From positions 1 to 5,722 of the forward strand of contig JAILPF010000255.1 of assembly GCA_024699575.1 (NCBI GenBank): DNA of 5,722 nt. Reading direction: 5' to 3'. The position numbers and the translations under genes are program-made. The notes under the pieces are model-generated. The model saw only the letters and a program-made list of their open reading frames with translations, had not been told where the DNA came from and did not search any database. Below are positions 1 to 5,722 of the stretch, in pieces. Numbering within the stretch: position 1 is the stretch's first letter; every line of letters begins with the position of its first letter. Source of the stretch: Acetatifactor sp. Its GTDB lineage: Bacteria; Bacillota; Clostridia; Lachnospirales; Lachnospiraceae.

Positions 1-774
1 GTAGTTATTTACTATGCATTTGTGGATAACCCAATCGGTGGCAACTTTGTTTTCTTTGAGAACTTTGAGATACTTCTTGAGAATAATGCTTTTAAGAAAG
101 CGGTAATAAATACAGCGCACTTCTCGGCGATAGCGGTTCCACTGGCTGTTGTTTTATCGCTCGTTCTTGCGATTGTTCTGGAGTCGAAGATGCCCTTTAG
201 AACCCAGTTTAGAACTTTCTTTTTGAGTCCAATGATGGTTCCGGTGGCATCCATTGTCCTGATTTGGCAGGTATTATTTCATTATAATGGTGCGGTGAAC
301 GACCTGATCGGGGTGTTCGGTATCAGCAAGATTGACTGGTTGAAATCCGAACACTCGCAGGAGATTATTGTACTGTTATTTTTATGGAAGAATTTAGGTT
401 ACAATATGATCTTGTTCATGGCCGCTCTTGCAAGTATCCCCAAAGATATATTGGAGGTCGCAAAGCTGGAGAGTGCCAACAGATTGCAGACCTTTTTCTA
501 TATCAAAATAAGATACCTCTCGGCTACAATTCTTTTTGTAACGATTATGTCGCTCATCAGCTCCTTTAAAGTTTTCCGCGAGGTATATCTTTTGACCGGA
601 GACTATCCGTATGACACCATCTATATGCTGCAGCATTTCATGAATAATAAATTCAGAAGTCTGGATTATCAGATGCTTTCTGCGGCGGCAATCATGATGT
701 CGATTGTCATGGTGATTATTATCGGTACGCTCTTTCTGGTGGAGAACCGATTTGGAAGAGATATCGAAGGATAG
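1..774 (+). CDS. Carbohydrate ABC transporter permease, MalF/UgpA type (5' end missing)
   Basis: This is one of two membrane subunits of a CUT1-type (sugar, glycerol-phosphate or oligosaccharide) ABC importer. The frame is open from base 1 to the TAG at 772-774, giving 257 codons. A GTG at 22 lies in frame, but the preceding codons read VVIYYAF, which looks like the end of the missing first membrane helix, so the true start is upstream. Numbering from base 1, membrane helices are visible near residues 38-60, 70-93, 122-145, 174-190 and 226-248. The YNGAVNDLIG stretch after the third visible loop is typical of the family. The ATPase-docking EAA loop is at residues 152-173 but is divergent: EVAKLESAN instead of EAA--DGA, with Ser for the conserved Gly and Arg where the later Pro usually sits. 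It is followed after 27 bases by the partner permease. The family call is firm; the substrate cannot be told. Confidence 0.93.
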   Translation, partial: VVIYYAFVDNPIGGNFVFFENFEILLENNAFKKAVINTAHFSAIAVPLAVVLSLVLAIVLESKMPFRTQFRTFFLSPMMVPVASIVLIWQVLFHYNGAVNDLIGVFGISKIDWLKSEHSQEIIVLLFLWKNLGYNMILFMAALASIPKDILEVAKLESANRLQTFFYIKIRYLSATILFVTIMSLISSFKVFREVYLLTGDYPYDTIYMLQHFMNNKFRSLDYQMLSAAAIMMSIVMVIIIGTLFLVENRFGRDIEG

Positions 775-790
775 AAAAGTTATGTGTAAT

Positions 791-794
791 GGAG
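791..794 (+). promoter_or_regulatory. Ribosome binding site for the second permease
   Basis: GGAG lies 7 bases before the GTG at 802. That GTG is the first start-type codon after the in-frame TAA at 787, so this site fixes a GTG start. The nearby ATG at 797 is in another frame. Confidence 0.75.
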
Positions 795-801
795 AAATGA
801 A

Positions 802-1740
802 GTGAAGACGCGAGACATAAGAAATTACAATAGAATATATCAGTCAGCAAAGCGAAAACGTCTGGCAGCCAACATCAGAATCGGAATAGCTACACTGATA
901 GCTGCATTTTTTGCAATTATGTTTCTGATGCCGATTGTACTTACCATCACCAATTCATTTATGGCATCTTCAGAGATTTCCGCTAACTATGGTTCAGTAT
1001 TTGAGACCAGTAATACCGGCGGAAAGGTGTACATATCCGAAAAGGTTAATCTGAAATTTATCCCGGACATGGTATCTTTCAGCCAGTATATTACGGTACT
1101 GTTCAAGAGTCCGGAGTATTTGTTTAAATTTTGGAATTCTGTAATTCTTGTGGGACCGATTGTATTTTTTCAGCTGATGGTAGCCTCACTTGCATCCTAT
1201 GGATTTGCAAGATATACAGGCAAATTGAGACAGATTATTTTCTTTTCTTATATTATACTTATGTTGATGCCTTACCAGGTTACTCTGGTGCCGAACTATT
1301 TGGTAGCTGACTGGATGCACTTATTGGATAGCTATTGGTCTATTTGGCTCCCGGGAATCTTTTCACCCTTTGCGGTGTATCTGCTGACTAAATTTATGAA
1401 GAGAATTCCACAGTCTGTGATTGAAGCGGCACAGATCGACGGTGCCGGAGAGTGGCAGATATATCGCAGAATCTGCTTACCCTTATGTAAGGGGGCATTA
1501 TGCTCGGCGGCAATTCTGGTTTTCATCGACTACTGGAATATGGTTGAACAGCCGTTAATAATGCTTTCAGACGCAGAGAGATATCCGCTATCGATATTCC
1601 TTAGCAAAATCAATGCAGGTGAGATTGGTCTTGCTTTTGCGGTGGCGACAATTTATATGGTTCCCAGTCTATTGGTATTCTTGTACGGTGAAGAATATCT
1701 GGTGGATGGTATTACCTATCAGGGCGGAATCAAAGGATAG
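802..1740 (+). CDS. Carbohydrate ABC transporter permease, MalG/UgpE type
   Basis: This is the second membrane subunit of the CUT1-type importer and should pair with the upstream permease to form the sugar channel. It has 312 residues, slightly longer than the usual 270-300. The start is GTG, supported by GGAG 7 bases upstream. A basic cytoplasmic N-terminus (residues 1-22) leads into helix 1 (about 27-50). Further helices lie near 112-135, 143-163, 180-197, 231-250 and 276-296. The EAA loop is canonical: EAAQIDGAG at 208-216, then the downstream LP at 226-227. The C-terminus ends in VDGITYQGGIKG, the family's usual G-x-x-GG-x-KG ending. The extracytoplasmic stretch between helix 1 and the core (about 51-110) is somewhat long. 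The canonical EAA loop contrasts with the divergent one in the partner, so this subunit may make the better conserved ATPase contact. Substrate unknown; a shared MsmX/UgpC-like ATPase encoded elsewhere would be usual for Firmicutes (family knowledge). Confidence 0.95.
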   Translation: MKTRDIRNYNRIYQSAKRKRLAANIRIGIATLIAAFFAIMFLMPIVLTITNSFMASSEISANYGSVFETSNTGGKVYISEKVNLKFIPDMVSFSQYITVLFKSPEYLFKFWNSVILVGPIVFFQLMVASLASYGFARYTGKLRQIIFFSYIILMLMPYQVTLVPNYLVADWMHLLDSYWSIWLPGIFSPFAVYLLTKFMKRIPQSVIEAAQIDGAGEWQIYRRICLPLCKGALCSAAILVFIDYWNMVEQPLIMLSDAERYPLSIFLSKINAGEIGLAFAVATIYMVPSLLVFLYGEEYLVDGITYQGGIKG

Positions 1741-1753
1741 AGATTAACTAGAT

Positions 1754-1760
1754 AAGGGAG
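1754..1760 (+). promoter_or_regulatory. Ribosome binding site deciding the adaptor start
   Basis: AAGGGAG ends 10 bases before the ATG at 1771 but only 1 base before the in-frame TTG at 1762. The TTG is therefore too close to be used, and the ATG is the better start. Confidence 0.7.
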
Positions 1761-1770
1761 ATTGAAGACT

Positions 1771-3399
1771 ATGAACGAGAACGAAAACAGGACAAAAAGA
1801 AAAGAGTGGGTCAAAAATGCTGCAATTATTTTTTTGACAGTGCTGCTGATACTCACCTTTTTTTCCAATACTATCATGAATTACTCCTTGCCTGAGGTGG
1901 CAACCCAGTATGTGCAGAGCGGAACCATCACTGCCAAGATTCGAGAGAACGGTGTGGTTGAGAGTGGTGACCCGTATGAAGTAACGGTGACAGAGACCAG
2001 AAAGGTCAAGAGTGTTGCGGTAAAAGTAGGGGATACCGTTGAAGAAGGAGATATACTTCTTTATCTGGATGATGTGGAAAGTGATGAGCTTGTTGCAGCA
2101 AGGGAAGCACTTGAAACTGCTCAGGATGCCTATGAAAAGAGCTTGCTTGCAGCAGAAGTAACAGCTGAAATCTTAAACGAGGCAAATAAAAACACTTCGG
2201 TTCAAGCATATAGACAGCAGATGACAGCAGCACAGGCCGAGGTTGACAGTGCTCAGAAAGAAGTAGACAAGTGGCAGGAAAAATACGATAAACTGCAGAC
2301 ACAGATTGAGTCAGTGCCTTCAAATACTGCAAATATTTCAGAGGAAACAAAGGCGTATAATAACGCTAAAACAGCAAAAGAAAACGCAGAGTTTTCCTTG
2401 ACAGCGGCAAAAAATAATCTTGCAACTATTAATGCAAAAATAGAGTATGCTGAGAGTATCAGCGATGGCGATGCAATTACAAGTCTGACTCCTCAAAAAC
2501 AGGAGGCTGAGAAGAACCTTATATCTGCACAGGCTACAGCGGATAATGCAGCGCTTGCATTTGCACAAGCAGAAACAGCCTTGAATAACAAAAAAGCAAC
2601 CGGAGATACATCCGGTACAGTAGAATCTCTTACAAATCAACAGAAGTCGGTTAATACCAACCTCCAGGCTGCAAAGACAAAACTGGAAGAAAAGCAGGCT
2701 GCATTGACCAAATTACTGACAACTATTAATCAGGTATTTGGTATTCAGGATTCTTATGATGCAGTAGCAAAAGCGAAGGAAAATTTGAATAAGCAATTAG
2801 AGAAATCCATCGGCGCAACTATCACAGCAGAGGTTGCAGGAAAAGTTATGGCGGTCAATGTAACTGCCGGAAAGAACACTGCACCTGATACACCGGTTGT
2901 AACTCTCCAGCCCGAAGGAAAAGGATTTTTCATGAATATCTCTGTTTCCAATGAAAAGGCTAAGAGACTAAGCATCGGTGACAGAGCGGAGCTTGTAAAC
3001 TCCTGGAGATATGATGATATAGATATTGTGCTCTCAAGTATCAAAACGGATCCGAAGAATCCCGGACAGAATAAGCTTCTTACCTTTGATGTGACCGGTG
3101 ATGTAAATGTGGGTCAGACGCTTAATATTTCAGTGGGACAGAAGAGTGCCAATTATGATTTGATTGTTCCCAACAGTGCCATCCGTGAGGATAACAACGG
3201 CAAGTTTATTCTGACTGTTGAGACCAAGAGTACACCTCTTAGCAACCGTTACATTGCAACTCGTACGGATGTGGAAGTGATTGCCAGCGATGATACCCAG
3301 TCAGCAATCAAGGCGGCATTATATGGATATGAGTTTGTGATTACCACATCCACAAAGCCGGTGGAGGCTGGTAAGCAGGTAAGACTTGCCAATAACTAA
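1771..3399 (+). CDS. HlyD/MacA-family membrane fusion (periplasmic adaptor-type) protein
   Basis: This adaptor subunit, 542 residues from the ATG at 1771, is of the kind that links an inner-membrane transporter to partners outside the membrane. In Gram-positive cells it would sit on the outer face of the cytoplasmic membrane. A basic N-terminus is followed by one membrane helix (about 16-34). The first half of a lipoyl/barrel-sandwich domain is at 70-103, with KSVAVKVGDTVEEGDILLYL. A long Ala/Lys/Glu/Gln-rich helical region covers 104-345, and the second lipoyl half is at 349-381 (ITAEVAGKVMAVNVTAGKNT). A beta-barrel-like part follows (about 385-455), then a membrane-proximal beta domain (about 460-540, with VPNSAIRED and the closing KPVEAGKQVRL). 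The helical region is much longer than MacA's and broken by loop-forming residues near 183-190, 231-239 and 276-283. It lies between importer permeases and a MacB-like protein; the next gene starts 19 bases later. No ATPase or outer-membrane partner is visible. Family firm, transported substrate unknown. Confidence 0.92.
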   Translation: MNENENRTKRKEWVKNAAIIFLTVLLILTFFSNTIMNYSLPEVATQYVQSGTITAKIRENGVVESGDPYEVTVTETRKVKSVAVKVGDTVEEGDILLYLDDVESDELVAAREALETAQDAYEKSLLAAEVTAEILNEANKNTSVQAYRQQMTAAQAEVDSAQKEVDKWQEKYDKLQTQIESVPSNTANISEETKAYNNAKTAKENAEFSLTAAKNNLATINAKIEYAESISDGDAITSLTPQKQEAEKNLISAQATADNAALAFAQAETALNNKKATGDTSGTVESLTNQQKSVNTNLQAAKTKLEEKQAALTKLLTTINQVFGIQDSYDAVAKAKENLNKQLEKSIGATITAEVAGKVMAVNVTAGKNTAPDTPVVTLQPEGKGFFMNISVSNEKAKRLSIGDRAELVNSWRYDDIDIVLSSIKTDPKNPGQNKLLTFDVTGDVNVGQTLNISVGQKSANYDLIVPNSAIREDNNGKFILTVETKSTPLSNRYIATRTDVEVIASDDTQSAIKAALYGYEFVITTSTKPVEAGKQVRLANN

Positions 3400-3406
3400 G
3401 ACTGAA

Positions 3407-3412
3407 AAGAGG
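3407..3412 (+). promoter_or_regulatory. Ribosome binding site for the MacB-core protein
   Basis: AAGAGG lies 6 bases before the ATG at 3419. It selects this ATG over an in-frame TTG at 3386, which would overlap the end of the adaptor gene and add 11 charged residues before a clean membrane-helix start. Confidence 0.75.
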
Positions 3413-3418
3413 CATAAA

Positions 3419-4483
3419 ATGAAAAAAATATGGCTTTACATCAGTGGAGGAGTTTCATTTGTTCTGTTTTTAGTCTTAAGTGCTATTGCCGGTCATATGA
3501 TATCCGATCAGGATACTCAGCAGATGGCAGTGCGTTGGGGAAATAACGGAGAAAGAGTGGCACAGATCAGTTGTTTCTTCTCGCCCAATGCACAGATTAG
3601 TCAGGACAGTATAGAAGAATTTGAGCACTCCATTGACAGTAAATTAAAAGAGGCATCCATTACATCGGCATCGATGAATGAGAACGCCAGACAGTGGGCA
3701 GATGCGTACAGCGCGGATGGACAGATTACGATTTCCAGTGACAGGTCGACCGTAACTTTGGATGCAATCGGAATCGGCGGAGATTTTTTCCTGTTTCATC
3801 CATTGATGTTGCTGAACGGTTCTTTCTTTTCGGGTAATGACATCAATACAGATTACTGCGTGATAGATGAGGATGCGGCATGGCAGCTGTTTGGTTCCAA
3901 TGATGTGGCAGGTATGATGGTCAATATTGGTGGCAAAGACCACATCATTACAGGTGTCATCAGGCGTGATGATGGAAAACTGGATAAAGCGGCAGGTCTT
4001 GAGGATACGGTGGTGTATGTATCCTACGATACATTGATTAATCTTGGAACCTGTAACGGAATCAATCATTACGAGATTGTGTTACCCAATCCGGTAAGCG
4101 GTTTTGCGTATGATTTGGTAAAAGAAGGAATCGGTTATAACGAAAAAGAGATGCATCTTCTGGAAAACTCGACAAGATATTCTTTGAAGAATCGTCTCTT
4201 AACATTACTTGCTTTCGGAACCCGCTCCATGAATGGAAAATCCATCATTTATCCCTACTGGGAAAATGTAGCGCGCGGTTTTGAAGATATATTGGCATTG
4301 CTATTACTTGTTCAGTGCTTGCTATTATTGTACCCTGTCATATTAGCGATTGTTTTTATCGTAAAATGGTGGAAACATAAGAGCTGGACTTTTAAATCTG
4401 TCTATCTTCAGTTGAAGGATAAGATGGAGCGCCACATGGAAATGAGGCGCAGAAAAAAACAGGATGAGGAGGATGAAGTATGA
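3419..4483 (+). CDS. Membrane protein with MacB-like extracytoplasmic core, lacking a full FtsX permease domain
   Basis: This 354-residue protein starts MKKIWLYISG and has an N-terminal membrane helix at about 5-25. An extracytoplasmic region (about 30-285) follows, then a second very hydrophobic segment (about 289-316) ending in KWWKHK, and a charged cytoplasmic tail (317-354) with MRRRKK and an acidic end. The central region resembles the MacB periplasmic core domain: LLNGSFFSGNDI at 131-142, a VIDEDAAWQLFG segment at 148-159, then VAGMMVNIGG and HIITGVI at 163-181. These match the family pattern of Gly-x-x-Phe, a residue-rich 'ala-x-x-Leu-Phe-Gly' step, Gly-x-x-Ile and Val-x-Gly-Val. Full MacB/FtsX permeases have four membrane helices, with three after the core; here only one follows and the gene ends. 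The next gene starts immediately with a good ribosome site, so this looks like a stable short form and not decay. It probably partners the adjacent HlyD-like adaptor, but whether it needs an ATPase is unknown. Confidence 0.75.
   Translation: MKKIWLYISGGVSFVLFLVLSAIAGHMISDQDTQQMAVRWGNNGERVAQISCFFSPNAQISQDSIEEFEHSIDSKLKEASITSASMNENARQWADAYSADGQITISSDRSTVTLDAIGIGGDFFLFHPLMLLNGSFFSGNDINTDYCVIDEDAAWQLFGSNDVAGMMVNIGGKDHIITGVIRRDDGKLDKAAGLEDTVVYVSYDTLINLGTCNGINHYEIVLPNPVSGFAYDLVKEGIGYNEKEMHLLENSTRYSLKNRLLTLLAFGTRSMNGKSIIYPYWENVARGFEDILALLLLVQCLLLLYPVILAIVFIVKWWKHKSWTFKSVYLQLKDKMERHMEMRRRKKQDEEDEV
4467..4472 (+). promoter_or_regulatory. Ribosome binding site for the lipoprotein, inside the upstream gene
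   Basis: A consensus AGGAGG lies 7 bases before the ATG at 4480. It falls within the last codons of the MacB-core gene, whose TGA overlaps the start as ATGA, so translation of the two genes is probably coupled. Confidence 0.85.
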
Positions 4484-5722
4484 AAGGAAAGAAAAAGTTA
4501 TTTACAAAATTAATGAGTGCTTTGCTGGTGACAACAATGACACTTGGACTTACTGCCTGTGGTGGTAAGCAGGGAGGAAATCAGAGACAGGATAAGTCTT
4601 TGGCAAAACAGAATGTGTATACTTTAAATGAGTTCGAACTTCCGGATATGGGGGACGAATGGAACATTGTGGGTATCGGTCAAAGTGGCGATGCCTTAAA
4701 AATGGTTGTCCAGGTGTATAACTGGAGTTCCGAAAATTCCAATACAGATCTTCGATTAGTTTCCATGAGTATGGATGGAAGTAACGTTGAACAGATTAAA
4801 CTGGATATTCCCGGACAGGAAAATACAGATGAGAGTGTCAGCGAAGAGGGCGACAGCCAGAATGGTGAGACCGGAAACGGTGAGACAGGCAATGGTGACG
4901 GCGAGATGCACATTTTCACAGAGGGTACTACGGAAGACCTCGATATAGTTGAGGGTGGTGATGAACCAATCTATGAAGGCCCATCTTCCAATGATTATTC
5001 CGGGTACAACAATTTCCTGATTCAGGATAATGCCATTTATGGTATAAAATATTCCACTCATGAGGATTATTCCGATCCGGATAATTATGTGAGTGAGTCT
5101 AAGAACAGTATCTGTAAATGGAATACACAGGGACAGTTTGAGCAGGAATTTGAAATGGAAGAACTGAATTCCGAAGGTTCCTATGTGTACATTATGAAAG
5201 TTTTATCTAAGAAGGACGGAGGAGTTCTTCTCCTGATCGGTGGTGATGAAGTCTGTAAGAGTACCATGGATGCGGAAGGTAATTTCTCTGAAAAACAGGC
5301 ATTGTCCAAAGGGACAGAGGTGCTGAATAATTATCAGAATATGTTTGAAGGTAAGAACGGCGAGATTCTGGTTACTTATTATGATGACACCTGGACGAAT
5401 ATGTACATGGCTGAGTATGACCCTGAGACAGATAAACTGGGAGAGGCAGTTCAGATTCCTCAGAGTATTGCATGGAACGGAAATGGCGAAATGTTCTCCG
5501 GAAAAAGTCATGACCTGATTTACAGTACAGGCAGTGGAGTGTATGGATATGATCTTGGTGATGAAGAACCGGTTCAGATGATGAGCTATATCAATTCTGA
5601 TGTGAACACATCCAGCCTTTCCAATTTCAATGAATTAAATGAAACACAGTTTGTTGCGTTCTATTATGATAATGCTGACGGAACCATGCATGGTGGAATA
5701 TTTACCAAGGTAAACCCCGAAG
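4480..5722 (+). CDS. Surface lipoprotein with beta-propeller-like repeats; possible solute-binding protein (3' end missing)
   Basis: The frame is open from the ATG at 4480 to the window end, giving 414 residues and no stop. A lipoprotein signal peptide is clear: basic MKGKKK, a hydrophobic stretch to residue 24 and lipobox LTAC with Cys27 (4558-4560), followed by GG and a polar Gly/Gln linker. The protein should be anchored outside the cytoplasmic membrane. The mature part has repeated beta-strand/turn patterns resembling propeller blades: about 62-110, 179-228, 235-270, 285-326, 335-370 and 386-414, with turns such as KDGGVLLLIGG, KNGEILVTYYDD and aromatic-rich strands. An acidic insertion interrupts the early blades (about 111-175). 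No typical family 1 solute-binding fold is recognised so far, but it could follow beyond the window, since the operon's importer needs a binding lipoprotein. Otherwise it could be a propeller-only surface protein. Lipoprotein certain, propeller likely, binding role inferred. Confidence 0.85.
   Translation, partial: MKGKKKLFTKLMSALLVTTMTLGLTACGGKQGGNQRQDKSLAKQNVYTLNEFELPDMGDEWNIVGIGQSGDALKMVVQVYNWSSENSNTDLRLVSMSMDGSNVEQIKLDIPGQENTDESVSEEGDSQNGETGNGETGNGDGEMHIFTEGTTEDLDIVEGGDEPIYEGPSSNDYSGYNNFLIQDNAIYGIKYSTHEDYSDPDNYVSESKNSICKWNTQGQFEQEFEMEELNSEGSYVYIMKVLSKKDGGVLLLIGGDEVCKSTMDAEGNFSEKQALSKGTEVLNNYQNMFEGKNGEILVTYYDDTWTNMYMAEYDPETDKLGEAVQIPQSIAWNGNGEMFSGKSHDLIYSTGSGVYGYDLGDEEPVQMMSYINSDVNTSSLSNFNELNETQFVAFYYDNADGTMHGGIFTKVNPE
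4861..4905 (+). repeat. Three 15-base tandem units encoding NGETG, NGETG, NGDGE
   Basis: Three consecutive 15-base units (aatggtgagaccgga, aacggtgagacaggc, aatggtgacggcgag) encode residues 128-142 of the lipoprotein. The first two translate identically but differ at third-codon positions; the third is diverged. They lie within an acidic, Gly/Asn-rich segment that is probably a flexible linker. Synonymous differences argue for an older duplication under protein-level constraint. Confidence 0.8.

Noticed and set aside
384..569. Small plus-strand open frame within the first permease
   Set aside because: It is out of frame with a clear permease sequence and shows no own ribosome site or domain.
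22..774. GTG at 22 as the start of the first permease
   Set aside because: The frame stays open to base 1 and the upstream codons look like the end of a membrane helix, and no ribosome site can be seen before 22. The gene is cut by the window edge.
1762..1770. TTG at 1762 as the start of the adaptor gene
   Set aside because: Only one base separates it from the AAGGGAG site; the ATG at 1771 has workable spacing and a normal charged N-terminus.
2006..2350. Minus-strand open frame opposite the adaptor coiled-coil region
   Set aside because: It is the shadow of a codon-biased repetitive helical region, with a low-complexity Leu/Pro/His-rich translation, no ribosome site and no recognisable domain.
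2599..2616. Inverted repeat ACCGGA / TCCGGT with a 6-base loop
   Set aside because: It lies inside the adaptor coding region, encodes a Gly/Thr-rich loop, has a stem of only 6 pairs and no T-tract after it, so it is not a supported terminator or operator.
3386..3418. TTG at 3386 as the start of the MacB-core gene
   Set aside because: It overlaps the adaptor gene's end and has no ribosome site of its own, while AAGAGG lies 6 bases before the ATG at 3419.
3644..4069. Minus-strand open frame of about 140 codons opposite the MacB-core gene
   Set aside because: The plus-strand gene explains this region with a recognisable domain; the antisense translation is rich in Cys, His and Ile without any family pattern.
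4680..5061. Two overlapping minus-strand open frames opposite the lipoprotein gene
   Set aside because: The plus-strand frame has a lipobox, strong ribosome site and blade repeats; the antisense frames overlap each other and include a Ser/Pro repeat that merely mirrors the 15-base tandem repeat.

Overview
The window looks like part of a single plus-strand operon from a low-to-moderate GC Gram-positive bacterium, most likely a clostridial gut or rumen type such as Lachnospiraceae. This placement is an inference. It rests on strong GGAG/AGGAGG ribosome binding sites, tight gene packing, an LTAC-G-G lipobox, AT-leaning codon use, and a carbohydrate-type ABC importer lacking its own ATPase in view. 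No tRNA, rRNA, CRISPR array, insertion sequence, terminator or convincing promoter is visible. The operon enters the window already in progress and leaves it still in progress.

Layout: (1) 1-774, the 3' part of a MalF/UgpA-type sugar ABC permease whose N-terminus lies before the window. (2) 802-1740, a complete MalG/UgpE-type partner permease with a GTG start. (3) 1771-3399, an HlyD/MacA-type membrane fusion (adaptor) protein with one N-terminal membrane helix, a split lipoyl domain and a very long helical hairpin. (4) 3419-4483, a membrane protein built as one helix, a MacB-like extracytoplasmic core and one helix, without the second half of an FtsX permease. (5) 4480-5722, the N-terminal 414 residues of a lipoprotein with beta-propeller-like repeats and an acidic, repeat-containing insertion; it runs off the end. 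The gaps are 27, 30 and 19 bases, then a 4-base ATGA overlap.

Genes 1 and 2 are importer parts that normally need an extracellular solute-binding lipoprotein and a cytoplasmic ATPase. Genes 3 and 4 resemble parts of MacAB-type export or mechanotransmission machines. Gene 5 could be the binding lipoprotein, with its ligand domain beyond the window, or a surface propeller scaffold. The mixture of CUT1 importer subunits with an adaptor and a stand-alone MacB-like core is the most noteworthy point. A working model, which is inference only, is a cell-surface assembly in which the adaptor and MacB-like protein organise or gate glycan capture for the importer. The alternative is two unrelated transporters sharing one transcript.
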